Positions 10,603 through 22,359 of a DNA stretch of 64,000 bases are shown in pieces. The notes below the pieces were generated by a model. It saw only the letters and a program-made list of their open reading frames with translations, was not told the DNA's origin and made no database searches. Within the stretch, counting starts at the first letter, position 1; each line of letters opens with the position of its first letter. Source of the stretch: Rhizophagus irregularis (lineage: Eukaryota > Glomeromycota > Glomeromycetes > Glomerales > Glomeraceae). The stretch spans positions 3,720,001 to 3,784,000 of the forward strand of contig NC_089445.1 in the NCBI RefSeq assembly GCF_026210795.1, read 5' to 3'. A program made the translations under genes and the position numbers.

Positions 10603-11804
10603 ATCTTTTTACAATCACTAACTGATAAGTTATTCAACAAAATATTAAAAATTGGCATTATAATATTTCTTGATTTATGTTTACTGCGCCATTTAACATT
10701 TTACTAAATTGCTTGGCACCTAAAAAGACAATTAATAGCTTATTGAAATTACCTCATCAAGACGAATCAAATGGTAGTAAAATCGTCTCTCTAAAATCAA
10801 TATTGACAGAGTTATTGCACAAAAACCATTAATATTTTTTAATTTCAAAAATTGATCTGGTGATTGGAATTCAATGTATTTTATATTATTAGAATCATCT
10901 TATCAAGATGAATCAAATGACGGTAAGATCATCCCTTTATGATTAATATTAGGGTTTTGATCTGGATCTGGTCGATCTGGATTAAAATCTGGATTTCCTT
11001 GTTTTTTGGACATCTGGGTCTTACTTTTTTGTAATGAATGAATCCGTTTTTATTAATTTGAGCCAGCACTATAAATTTGGCCAGAACTAGCAAATTTTGC
11101 AGACAGTTAATCTTTGATGTTTAATATTGATTCTGGTCAAAATTATAATTTTGATCAGAGTTAAATAAAAATGTAGTATGTAATTGATAATTACTACCTT
11201 ATGTTGTAATAGTAAGGGTTGCAATCTATTACTACTTTTAAAGTTAAAGTGTTGTAATATTACAACACTTATGATTATTCAAAAATTTTCTTTTTGAAAA
11301 ATAAAAATTACAAAAATAAGTTTTTATAGAATAAATATCATCATAAAAAGAAATAATTAATATATTATAATACATATTTGTATAATTAAAATTAATTACA
11401 ACATTATATAATAATTACAATACTAATAGTATTATAATACTATATAATAATTATAATATTGTGTTGCAATTACAACAAACGTGTTGTATGTATGTTGTAA
11501 TAGTTGCAACCTTACAACCTTCTAAAAATAATTACATATCACATCTTTAGAGTTAAAGTCAAATTTAGAATCTGGATTCAATCCGGATTCGCAAGAGAAG
11601 ATCCAGATTCTATCTGAATTGCTTTAAAAAATAGAATTGAAACCCTAATTAATATTGGTAGAGTTATTAATTGTAACTAAAATTATATTAATTTTTAGCC
11701 AGAATTATGATATATTATATATAAGAAATTTTTTATATAGTTACATCTCCTTATAATTACCAAATATAGACTGTTCCAAATATGTAAATAAAGAGAGTTG
11801 ACTG
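10603..11804 (-). mobile_element. Truncated pogo-like MITE, second copy, with nested insert
   Basis: Reverse-oriented copy of the 8997-9947 family. It keeps the outer end (AGAGAGTTGACTG, 11792-11804, then TA) and three hairpin units, but is truncated at about 10603, so the fourth unit and opposite end are missing. It is interrupted by a 698-bp hAT-like MITE at 10950-11647. Confidence 0.8.
10950..11647. mobile_element. 698-bp hAT-like MITE
   Basis: Inverted ends TAGGGTTT / AAACCCTA with perfect 8-bp target duplication ATTAATAT at 10942-10949 and 11648-11655. Subterminal regions carry GATCTGGATCTGG and ATCCAGATTC motifs. The interior has YTGTTGTAATAxTTGCAAC-like palindromic stretches (11205-11520) and no coding frame. 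Confidence 0.85.
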
Positions 11805-11806
11805 TA

Positions 11807-12268
11807 TATATTAATAAACAATAGTAATTTCTGGAAAACTTTACTTTTTATTTAATTTTTAAATAGTATCTCTTGCAAAATATGTTCTATATTTTTCTTA
11901 TTAAAATCTAAAAGTAAGGAATAATCAAATTAACAATATATTTAGAGGAAATATAGATTTTAATACTAAAATTGTTTGAGGTTTTTTTGTAATTTTTACA
12001 CTAAATATATTGTCAGTTTCAAATATTTTATTAAGTTCTTTATTTTCATTATAAATTATATTACTTCTTTTATTACATATATTTTTAATAGAGAGTATTT
12101 AAAACTTATAAAATAATTAGAATATTATTATTATATGTTACACTTATTAAGATGTTTATTGAATTATATATTTAAATAATAAAATTAATAAAAAATAATA
12201 TGACTTTTTTTTTGAAAGGTACTATATATAAAAAAAATACTATAATTCATAATATACAGTAATTGTAT
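11807..12268. other. AT-rich spacer
   Basis: No gene, RNA or structured repeat recognised in this very AT-rich stretch. Confidence 0.5.
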
Positions 12269-12356
12269 GTTATTGTATGGGCGTGCTTAATAATGGTATG
12301 ATGTGGCACAGAGTGTCACATCAGATCATTATTAAGCATGACGCCCGTATAATAAC
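12269..12356. repeat. 88-bp foldback element
   Basis: Nearly perfect inverted repeat: GTTATTGTATGGGCGTGCTT faces AAGCATGACGCCCGTATAAT at the other end, and GTGGCACAGAGTGTCAC forms the centre. Arms are about 42 bp. It is either a minimal MITE or a structured RNA. No flanking duplication is clear. Confidence 0.7.
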
Positions 12357-12637
12357 AATATTAATATACGGATCAGAATGACCATTATTAAACTTTTTTT
12401 ATACTTTATTAGTTTATTTCTTTTTCACTTTCTAAATCACCTTTATTGAATCTTTTAGTACATAAATAATGTCGAAAGAAAGAGTAATATATTTTTATGA
12501 ATATTTGATTGTTATGCTAATATTAAAATATTATCTTTTTTATTTTATGCATTTTTAATAATATCTATAATCATATACTGTATTTTATAAACTTCATAAT
12601 TATATAAATTTGCATTTAATAATATTAAGCATGTTAT

Positions 12638-13627
12638 TTTTTTTTTTTTTTAACAAAATTTATTATAAAAGAAAAATATACAAAATTGAACTAATCTAGT
12701 TTAAATACAAGATCGAATAAAAACTAATAAAAAACTTGGTGACTTAAGAATATGTGTTTAAAAAAACTATCTACCATCATGCCTGCCCAAATACTTTCAC
12801 ATGCATAAAACATCTTACCGGTATTCATACATCCTTTGGTGACTAGCTCAAAGATATTTCTCTATAAAAAAAAATAAAACTAAAACATAAAACAATTCTA
12901 AAACCTAAAAAAATCTAGTATATCCTAAATTAATTTACATAAAACATCTAAAATTTCCGCTAAGACCTTAGATCGTGATGTTTTACAGGACTTATCTTTC
13001 TTCTGCTTTTTATGCTTCTCAGATTTTGTCTCTTGTGGTTTCTTTTTAGAATTCTTAGAATTCTTTTGACTTTTATTAGTCTGTCGACTTCCTGAAGTTC
13101 TTTTCTGATCCTTGTTGGCATTATTGCCAAATAACCTTGTTCGTTACATTGGAGGATCATGTCGATTCTAAGACAGGTGCTGTTGCTCTCAATCATATTG
13201 ATTATCTAATGCTGTACGCATATCAACCCACTTTTCAAAATAACCAATAAACTTATAATCCCCTTTTGCTGTTTGTACAATTTTAAAGCTTTTCAAACCA
13301 TTAATTGCAGTAAGGAATGAATGTGAGCGATGGTCTTTCCATAAGGTTGCTACTGTCATTGAATCTGGAATTTTTCGAATTGTAGCTTGAAACTTCTCAC
13401 GTTGTTTTCTTTCTTTGAGTGTCCACCTTGCTGGAAACCACCGAACTGGTATCCCCCCTAAATCCGTAGTCCAAACTGGACCATCATTACCTTCAAACTG
13501 GGCTAGACAAAAGGAAATTAATTCTATCTTCAAACAAACTGTCTGGTATTTCTTTTGTTGTTTCGTTTGTAACAAGATAGTCTTTCCCACAGAGTTAACT
13601 GTTGCAGAATTTCTTCTGGTGTCAAGG
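12638..13627 (-). mobile_element. ORF1-only retrocopy with poly(A) and target duplication
   Basis: Minus-strand insertion ending in a run of about 14 T on the plus strand (12638-12651), that is a 3' poly(A). It is flanked by a 17-bp duplication AATATTAAGCATGTTAT (12621-12637) and AATATTGAGCATGTTAT (13628-13644), one mismatch. These are hallmarks of target-primed insertion. The content is the 3' part of a LINE ORF1-type frame followed directly by a ~270-bp 3' untranslated region. No reverse transcriptase is present. Confidence 0.8.
12925..13627 (-). pseudogene. LINE ORF1-type protein, 5'-truncated
   Basis: The minus-strand frame from inside 13627 to 13189 includes DGPVWTTDLGGIPVRWFPAR, WTLKERKQREKFQATIRKIP, FKIVQTAKGDYKFIGYFEKW and VDMRTALDN. 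After a stop or shift at about 13190 a Lys-rich tail (KSQKNSKNSKKKPQETKSEK) runs to a TAG at 12925. The pattern, an RNA-binding-like core plus basic tail, fits the ORF1 protein that coats LINE RNA. The insertion removed the start, so it is dead on arrival unless fused to an upstream promoter. Confidence 0.55.
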
Positions 13628-13644
13628 AATATTGAGCATGTTAT

Positions 13645-15897
13645 AATCGCTATATTAAGCATGACATGCAGAATATTGGTACAACGTGTACATGATGGTC
13701 CTATAGAGCCGTATATTAATTTTTAATATTAGCTTAACCAAAAATCCTAAAAAAAAAGTTAATCTGTAACTAACTGAAAAACAGTTAAAATATATAGAAG
13801 GAAATTCCAATCTTTATAAATTATTAAATTTTTAATAATTGTTTGATTTATTAATGATTTTGACTTTACTGATTTATTTCTATATTTGATTATTCTGATT
13901 TCAAACTTGGCAAACTTTAGTTTCAGGCTAATAATTATAGATTAACCATATATTAATTACATTCATAACTATATATATATATTATAGAAATATTATAAAT
14001 TTTTTTTTTTAGAAGTAAATAAGATCATGTAAGCTTCATATTATAAATAAATAACTATATATAATAATTTTCAGCTGTTATTTGTTTAGAAAATTATATA
14101 TTTAAGAATTATAGAACAAGAGAAAAATAATACTGTAATAGTAAAAGTGTTTGTAAATAAACAAAAAAATGTTGTATAAAACGATTATTCAGTCCAACTC
14201 ATCACACATTTTTTTCCATACTAAACTAACTAAGAAAAAAATCGTAATGTATACAGATGAAGCACCAGATCGATCTTTGATAAGGTATTGAGAGTAACAC
14301 AAAATTTTTGACTGAAGTTTTTGTATAAAAAAATTTTTTCCAAATATTATATTCTTTAATTACACATTCACTTGTGTTTAAGTTCGAAACTCTTATTTAT
14401 TACGTTTTAAAACTTTCCAATTCGTTTAAAAACCTACAATTTTTTTTTTAATTTAAATTTTCAAGATGCCGAAATTTTGAATATTTGGAAAAATGACAAA
14501 ATTAGTTTATAATCGTGCTCATTTAGTTATTAAATTATTTTAATGAAAGTGATATTATTAGTGGGTTATTAATATCATTAAAAGTAACATTAAGGTAAGC
14601 GGTTCTTTTTCGTAATTGTGTTAAAAACTTTATTAAATTCATTTTTAACTTTTACTATTGTTACTTATAGGTATAAAAAGTATTATTAAACTAGTAAATC
14701 GCGCAAATGAATCACACACTGGCATTGTAAAGTGAAGGAGGAAATGTAGAATATAGAAATATAAAATGGAACCGTAATTGTAATATGGTAATGTTCCCAA
14801 AACTGCTTCTATTGTTATTACTGTTCCTTCTTCCCTTCCTCCTCCTCCTCCTTCTTCCAAATAAAATCCAAATTGAGCTTGCTGCTTCAACAAGAATTTT
14901 AAAATAATAGCGTAACATAATATTTTTATGAAATTCGGTGAGTAATTATTTCGTTAGTTACTTTTTATTACATTAAATAAACGATATAAGTAACATTTTA
15001 CATTTTTCTTTCCAATTCTCATCTAATTTTGTTATTAGATATTGGCTTAATGTTTTATAAAATTTCTTGAGAGCAATGGAATTTGTGTAATAGGATGAGA
15101 ATTTGTTGAATAAAGTTTAGCACTATACTGTAATTATTTAAGGTGGGCAAATTTTCTATTTAGAATTAAGTAATATACCTTGATCGTATGTTAGTTGTAA
15201 AGAAATGGTCGTATGTACCGTAAATTAATTGCATTGTTTTTTTTTTATGTCTTGCTTAAGGAAAGAAATTCTCTAAAGATTAAACCTAAAAATAGAGATT
15301 CTATTACGAATATTAAGTAATAAATTTTAGCCACAATTCGAATTCCAAACTATTTTCTAGAAATAACCGGCATATAACCCCTTTCGTGTTTCGGACTGTT
15401 TCGTGAAACTCTTTTTGACCAACCATTAATCGTTAATCACATTCATCACATTTTTAACAATATAAATTTGTGGCTTTTCTATTTTATTCTTTTGATTATT
15501 ATCATTCTGCTTTCTAACTTATTCATTCGATAAAAAAAGACGTTGTTGAAAGAGATATCGTTACACTAGCGGTATCAATCTACGAAATCTTAATGATATT
15601 TAAAAAAGTTCTAATTTTGGAAATGTTAACAAAGTCAAATAATTTTGTGTAAACCTTTTAGATTTACAAAGATAAGGAGATAATGACTTAAAAAAGGATT
15701 TTTATTGTATCCAATTACTAAAAGTAGCGTAATAAAAAATTCTCTTAAGAATTTGTAAAAAAGACAAATGGAACACATAATATTGTATAACCATGTGGGC
15801 CAGAGTTAAACTTGGCACCGAATATTTATAAATGCCGAAATGTTGCCAGTTTTTTTTTTACTGAAAAATTTTAATCTTAAAATTCATTCTTTAAAAA
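13645..15897. other. Intergenic region upstream of the F-box gene
   Basis: AT-rich with no supported gene. A purine/pyrimidine-biased patch at 14820-14865 (TTCCTTCTTCCCTTCCTCCT) creates spurious Gly/Glu/Arg-rich frames on the minus strand. A short TGCCGAAATGTTGCCAG motif sits at 15832-15848. The promoter of the downstream gene should lie in the last few hundred bases. Confidence 0.5.
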
Positions 15898-17448
15898 ATG
15901 AGTTTGCAAAAATTAACATACGATTGTTTCTATATTCTTTTTAATAAACATCTTTACAATGATCGTTCAACATTATTTACCTGTTTATTTGTAACTCGAT
16001 CCTGGGGTGAAATGATAACTCGTTTACTTTATGCAAATCCTTTTGAAAATCCAAAACATAAAAAAAATCATATTAGAATAATCTCAACATTAAAAAATTT
16101 CTTAAATCAAAGAGAAATGGATCAACTTTCTCGCAATGGAATTATAATCAAAAATGTACGTAAAACGTTTTATAATTATCCTAAATATTTAAAGGTATAT
16201 AATCAAAAAAATATAAGAAAAGTAATTTTAAATTGGCTTGATATTAAAAAAATAGAATTAAATGATGAAACTAAGGATAATATTGTTTCATTATTTCATT
16301 ATATGCTATTAAGACAATGTGAGAATATTAAACAAATGAATACTTCTTCAACTTCGTTAATTAGAAATATTTTTAATAATCGATTTATTGAGAATTATAT
16401 TAAAAATTTATCAAATTTAAAATCAATTCAATTTGATTTTGTTGGAGGTGAATTAAATAATAGAATCTTCTTGGAATTTTTAAGAAAACTTTCAAATATT
16501 TGTTTAAATCTAGAATATTTACAAATTAATATAGATAAATATAATTCAAATCCCCAACCAATTAAAGAAATTTGTTCAATTATTAAAAATCAACGTAATC
16601 TTAAAAGATTTAAAATATCAAATGACGAATCTCGTACACATGCCTTTCGAACATCAAATTCTCAAAATAAATTATTAGATGATATATTCTTATCTTTATA
16701 TTCAAAAAAAGATTCTCTGGTTTCATTAGATTTCGTATATATTAACTTCAAGGGAGTCTCTTTTTTTAAGAATCTTAAATGTTTGTCAAATTTAAAATAT
16801 TTAAGATTTCGTAATTGTAAAAAGATAACACTAGATAATTGTGAAGAATTAAGATCTTCATCTTTTGAACTTTTGGAGTTATCAATTCAATCCTCAAAAT
16901 TAAAATCTGAAGTTAAAATTATGATGATCGAATATTTGGGTGGATCATTACGTAGATTAATGATTGATAAACCTACTATTCCAATTATTGACGCATTATT
17001 AAATTATTGTTCATGTCTTGAAACATTAGATATTAAAATTAGTTCAAATGTTACATTACAAGTATTGCAAAATTTTAGTAAATTAAGTAAATTAAATATT
17101 AAAAATTTAAATATTACTAGTTCATCTGATTGTAGAGATAGTATCTTTAAAAATTTAGCACAAAATTTACCTACAAGTGTTGAAGTAGTATCAATTCGTT
17201 ATCCTCGTTCTTATAATATTAAACAATTTCTAGATAATGTTCATTGTAATTTGACAACAATTAATTTACAAGATAATATTAATTATAAACCAATTTTGGA
17301 TTATATTGAAAGGAGTAATAATCATTTAAAATTTTTGGGAATTGCAACATTAGAAAATAAAAGATCAAGTGCATTGAAGATGATTAAAGATAAAGGTATC
17401 AAGGTGGTGGAATTTAATAGTATTTATAGAGAAAGTGATTATGAATAG
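15898..17448 (+). CDS. F-box/LRR-like protein, 516 aa
   Basis: Single intact exon ending in TAG, preceded by an A-rich leader (TTCTTTAAAAA before the ATG). The N-terminus (residues about 3-50: LTYDCFYILFNKHLYNDRST, CLFVTRSWGEMITRLLY) fits a degenerate F-box with the typical loss of the usual LP start. The rest repeats Leu-rich segments of about 24-30 residues (LSNLKSIQFDFVGG, LNLEYLQINID, LSNLKYLRFRNCKKI, CLETLDIKIS, LSKLNIKNLNITSS), as expected for a leucine-rich repeat solenoid. Such proteins normally recruit targets to an SCF ubiquitin ligase. The family is greatly expanded in arbuscular mycorrhizal fungi. The substrate is unknown. Trp is encoded by TGG. No sign of decay, and no TE of its own. 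Confidence 0.75.
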   Translation: MSLQKLTYDCFYILFNKHLYNDRSTLFTCLFVTRSWGEMITRLLYANPFENPKHKKNHIRIISTLKNFLNQREMDQLSRNGIIIKNVRKTFYNYPKYLKVYNQKNIRKVILNWLDIKKIELNDETKDNIVSLFHYMLLRQCENIKQMNTSSTSLIRNIFNNRFIENYIKNLSNLKSIQFDFVGGELNNRIFLEFLRKLSNICLNLEYLQINIDKYNSNPQPIKEICSIIKNQRNLKRFKISNDESRTHAFRTSNSQNKLLDDIFLSLYSKKDSLVSLDFVYINFKGVSFFKNLKCLSNLKYLRFRNCKKITLDNCEELRSSSFELLELSIQSSKLKSEVKIMMIEYLGGSLRRLMIDKPTIPIIDALLNYCSCLETLDIKISSNVTLQVLQNFSKLSKLNIKNLNITSSSDCRDSIFKNLAQNLPTSVEVVSIRYPRSYNIKQFLDNVHCNLTTINLQDNINYKPILDYIERSNNHLKFLGIATLENKRSSALKMIKDKGIKVVEFNSIYRESDYE

Positions 17449-17621
17449 TTAAAATATTATCATTATTATTATATATATATATAATTATATATACATCATA
17501 TTTTATTTCAATTGTATATAATAAGGATGGGTATTGTTAAAAATAAAGTAAACATTGGATGTTATTTTTGAATTATATTTAATATTTATTTATTGAAATT
17601 TATTATAACTTAATAAAAATA

Positions 17622-20108
17622 CAGTCTGCCCTCGATATAACGAATTTGGTGTCCGGGCCGATCAGGCCTTCGTAATACAAAAATTCGGTAACACTATAAC
17701 GAAATATTCGGTATATCATAGCGAATAATCGGTATGCCACTATAACGAATTTTCATTATATTATACCGAATATTCATTAAAAATTTATTATTATTTATTT
17801 TAAGAGATAATTATAAATAATAAATTACACGATTTTAAAATTTTTAACAACATTTTATTATACTGAATTATTTATGAAAATGTAACAAAAATTGAGCCTC
17901 TTAATTACATGAATAAATTTACTTAATTATATTAATATAACTATCAAGATTAGTCTGTTTTGCAGAAATAACCCGTTGTTTTAAAGCTTCTTTTTTTAGC
18001 TTTTTAACAAATTTCAACTCTTCTTTTTTTGTATCAAAACCGTCTTCCTGTTGCTCTAAATATAAAATCACCTTATCATAAAATTCAATAGCTTCATTAT
18101 AAGTAATGGTTGGTAAAGGAATCTCCTCTACTTCCTCTTCTTGATTATTATTGGAAAGAACGGTTTTCAAAATTTCTTCATTGGATATCATTTCCGTTGT
18201 AATTTCTTCCCTATCACATTGAATAAATTCTTCAGCAGTAAAAGGTTTTTCAAAATCAAGTTTATCAATCAACATTTGAATCTCTTCCAATTCCTTAATA
18301 TGTGTAAGATAAATTTAAGTATCGGCATGGTCATTGGAGTCATGGTCATCATGGACATGATCATCATGCTCACGATCATCATTTCTAACTTCGTCTCCAT
18401 CATTATCTTTAGGCAGGATATCCGCTTTTAGCCAACAGTTTTCAATGGTAGTTTTTGTAACACTATCCCATGCACGTGCAATATATTTGATGCATTTTTT
18501 AATATTAATTTTAACGGGTTCAGTGCCATATTCATTAAAATTATCATATGATTTGACTTGATTGTGTAAATATAGCTTTCGATATTGTGCCTAAAATAAA
18601 CAACGAATTTTTAAAATTTCAAGTATAAAACATTACTACATTCTGAATTGAATGTTCATTAATTGAAGCTTACCTTGAAGCTATTTATAATACCTTGATC
18701 ACATGGTTGGAGGTGTGCAGTAGTGTTTGGAGGAAGAAATTCAAGCGTGATATTTGTAAGGCGTGTGGTTTCAAATAGAGCATGAGTTAGAGCATTGTCG
18801 ACTAAAAGAAGAATATTTTGACCTTGTGTTCTCATTCGAGCATCAAGTTTTTTAAGATATTGGTTCCAGATCGAAACTTGCATCCAACTTTTTGGATTCC
18901 AGTGATAATCTACTGGAAGAGTTTTCTTATTGATGTTTTTGAGGGCTCGAGGGTTTTCATATTTGTGTATGAATAATGGACATAATTTTTCACTCCCAGT
19001 TGCATTGCAAGTAAGCAAAACAGTTACACGATCTTTTAACTGTTTTGTTCCAGAAATTGGGGCATTAGAAATTGTACGACTAGGTCGCATTTTTCAAAAA
19101 AAACCTGTCTCATCACAATTAAAGATGTCTTCAGGGCATAATTCTTTAAAACTTTACGAATTTCTTCACGCATTGTATCAAGTTCTTGAATAGGTGCACT
19201 TGCTGCTTCTTCATGCATGTTGTATTGCCTAAGATTGTGCCGCTTTTTGAAATTGTCAACCCAACCATTTGACCCTTTGAATTTATCTTTTCTACACAAA
19301 AAAGCAAGCTCTAAGGCTTTGCTTGAAAGAATATCATCATTGATGATAAGACTGACTTGAAGTGCACTTTCTACCCAAAGAGTTAAAGTCTCTTTAATGA
19401 TAGGAAAAGGAATCTTTTTTTCGCGTCGTAATCCAGCTTGATGTGAATCAAGATCTACAACAAGCCAACGGTCTTTTTCCTTTAAAATATCACTGATCAT
19501 TCCTTCACTAACCTCATATTCGTTGGCTAGTTCTTTTTGTTTTAAGGAGGGAGTAGAAATTTTTTTCAAACAAATTTCTTTTTTTTGTGCTGCTGTAAGA
19601 GATTTACGTTTTCTGGGGATTCCATTAAGTTGTTTATTACCAGGTTTTACAGATTTGGCTTTTAGCATTTTTAAAAAATATCCAGAGTAACAATGAAGTG
19701 TAAAATAAAATATGAAGTATGAAAGTATCCATTATAAATTAATTTTATGATGTGTGGTTACTACATTGAGAAATATTTCATGATAAATAGTCCTTTATAG
19801 TAAGATTCATTTCGCAAAAATTCTTCAGTATATTCATAAAAATTCAAAAAATTCGTTATAAAAAATAATTCTTCGGTATATTCATAAAAAAATCAGAAAA
19901 AATCCGTTATAAAAAAAATCTGTTATAAAAAGGATCATTTTATATAAGCATGTTCACACACTTTATTTCGTTAAACGTTGTATGAAATTTAATTAGTAAA
20001 GTTCGGTTTGACAAGGTTTTTTTCATATGTCAAAATCTGTACCACGCTAAAGATCCGCTATATCGTGTTATTCGTTATATCAAAATTCACTATAAAAAGG
20101 GCAGACTG
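17622..20108 (-). mobile_element. Complete pogo/Tigger DNA transposon, 2,487 bp
   Basis: The ends CAGTCTGCCCTCGATATAAC (17622) and ...AAAAAGGGCAGACTG (20108) are inverted, and TA flanks both sides (17620-17621, 20109-20110). Subterminal ATAACGAAT / ATTCGTTATA motifs repeat several times inside both ends, probable transposase sites. It carries one minus-strand transposase gene with an intron. The structure is full-length, but the gene has several inactivating changes. Confidence 0.9.
17919..19668 (-). pseudogene. pogo/Tigger transposase (CENP-B HTH + DDE_1), inactivated
   Basis: Minus-strand start at 19668. The N-terminal psq-type helix-turn-helix (KRKSLTAAQKKEICLKKIST, KELANEYEVSEGMISDIL) is followed by a CENP-B-type second HTH (GSNGWVDNFKKRHNLRQYNM). 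The DDE core has IFNCDETGFF (first Asp), ILLLVDNALTHA (second Asp) and FLPPNTTAHLQPCDQGIINS before the third acidic position. An intron at about 18675-18590 (GTAAGC...TTTTAG) joins IINSFK to AQYRKLYLHNQVKSYDN. The C-terminal part (TYNEAIEFYDKVILYLEQ, KQTNLDSYI) ends at 17919. Breaks: a one-base frameshift near 19125, TGA at 19096-19094 where Trp is expected, and TAA at 18317-18315. Confidence 0.85.
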
Positions 20109-20569
20109 TATATATAAACAATAAATTTAATAATAGTATATTTATTATCTTTTTATATATCTTATGCAATATTATTGTTTAATAGTTAAAAAATTTGTTA
20201 TATATGCTTTAATAAACTTTAATACATTCCATTTAAAATCAAAAAATAATACACATAAATGCATTTCTAAAAATTTTTAATTATAGTTTTATAAATTATT
20301 CTTATTCTTTAAAAATTTTATTGAATCTATAAGTACATACAAGAATCTTTATCATATGGGCCAATCCTTGGAATCTAATTTTTTTACACAAAAATAATTT
20401 TATTAAAGCAAATATAAATTATCATTTATATAAGAATAATAAATTTATACCAGATAATGCAAAAAAAACTAATTAATTATATAATTTTTAATTTTTTTTT
20501 AATATAAGATATCATTAAAATTTAAAAGATCAAATATAACTCTCATGACAAAATCATTGATAATTCTTC

Positions 20570-21190
20570 GTAGAAATAAGCTATACAAATAAATTTACAT
20601 TCATTTGAAAGAGAAAATCGAGATCTATCTAATGAATCTAAAATCAAGTGAATTGAATCACTAGTTGTTCAGTAATCACGTTCAGTATATTATTGAATTT
20701 TATCTAAATTTGATCATTAATTACTTCACATATAGTGATTAAATTTGAATGATCTTTGCTCCCTAAGGTGATGCCAACTTTTATCTTTAAAATAAATTAA
20801 AATAATTCGTTTAATATATGTAGATGTTTAGGAATCATCAATTATATTATTAATATAAAATTTTATAAGTTTGATAAAATCTGATATAAAAATTTTATTA
20901 AATACCTGTAGATGCAAGCTACACGAATGAAATTATATTCATTTGAAAGAGAAAATTGAGGTCTATCTAATAAGCCTAAAATTGAATGAATTGAATCACT
21001 GGATTGTGAATAATTACGTCTAATATATTTATTTTTAATTTTTAAATTTGATTTGACTTTGATCGTTAATTACGCCTCATCCAGTGATCCAATTTTCCTG
21101 ATCTTTGATTCTTACGATAGAGCAAATTCTCAGCTTTCAAATGAATGTAAAATGATGACGTTAGCATATCTCCAGGAATAATAATGCACG
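20570..21190. repeat. Two ~220-bp direct repeats
   Basis: The segment starting near 20598 (TTCATTTGAAAGAGAAAATC) and the one starting near 20940 (TTCATTTGAAAGAGAAAATT) are diverged direct copies. Both continue into TGAATTGAATCACT and a facing AGTGAT half, so each copy can also fold. No coding content. The rest of 20111-22080 holds only AT-rich spacer, with MITE-like remnants near 21800-22080 that resemble the hAT arm at 8050-8220. Confidence 0.55.
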
Positions 21191-22079
21191 ATTTTGTCAC
21201 TTGCATAAAGTCCGATCTGAAAATTTTATTTCTTACCAAAAAATGCTTTCATAAGAGAATCCCAAATTCTTTTACTTTATTTAAAAGATTTTATTTGCCA
21301 TTTAAGGATTTTAGTAGAATAAATCTAATAAAATAATTTTAAAAGATAAAAAACAAATATATAATTAGTTATTTTGAAAAAAAAGAATATCTTATTATTC
21401 ATTTTACAACTATTTTACATCATAATTATTTTTTATTTGCATGTATTTTTTACAAAGAAAAAACAATAAATTAAAGCTAAAAATTATGAAAAAATATGTC
21501 TTATCTATGTATATAAAATATTAAGTTTTTTCTTTTACTTACCACTTAAAAATAACTGCTATATTTGCTTATAAACTTTTTTGTCATATTTAATAAAAGT
21601 GAATAGAAAAATGATGGAAAAGTGATGGGAGTGATGGGGAAAAAGAAGTGGTTATTACCGTTATTTTTGAATATTGATTAAAAAAATTTTTTTTATTTTT
21701 TATTAAATCTGAGTTACGTAAATATGTAACACATATTTAATTTAGATTTGTGTAATGTTAATCTTACTAAAATATTAAATTTTTATAAAAATCTTAATTT
21801 AGACTAATTCCAAAAATCGGCACATATGTGAAATCTGAAATATAATTCCGGCTGAAATTAACATATTTCACTTAAATATGTAATTTCAGCTGAAAATTAT
21901 AATTCAGCCAAAACGGAATGCAGATCTTTCCTTTTTTGGCGATAGCCATTCCACAAAAATTGATTTTAGTGTGAACGACACTGGAATTTTGTGTAACATC
22001 ACTTTTCTTTTTAGGATATTTGTTAATTTCTGCTAAAATTAAGTGCATAATTCTGGTCAAAATTACATACGTAATTTCA

Positions 22080-22190
22080 GAATTACGGCATTATGGATTA
22101 GTTATGGCATTAAGACCTAATTACAGTATTATGACCTAATTATGGCATTACAACCTAATTACAGCATTACAACTTTTACTTTTTAATGTA
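22080..22190. repeat. ~22-bp tandem repeat
   Basis: Five or so units of the type GACCTAATTATGGCATTA / CAACCTAATTACAGCATTA follow one another, beginning after a CGGCATTATGG start at 22081. Confidence 0.7.
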
Positions 22191-22359
22191 GATAAGTTGC
22201 AACCTATTATATATGACACTGTATCTTAATATTACAGTTATGGCTAGCATCTTTATACGCCATTTTGTATTAAGTGATTGTCTGTTACTTAAAAGCTAAA
22301 ACACAAATAAACGAATTAATGTGTTTGCTGATTGCTTGTAATAATATCAGAGAAGGCAT

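Noticed and set aside
14645-14918. Gly/Glu- and Arg-rich minus-strand frames
   Set aside because: Produced by a CCTTCTTCC-type pyrimidine tract; overlapping frames all show low-complexity text and no conserved sequence.
18141-18431. Plus-strand 96-aa frame opposite the Tigger transposase
   Set aside because: Antisense of the acidic/His-rich transposase tail.
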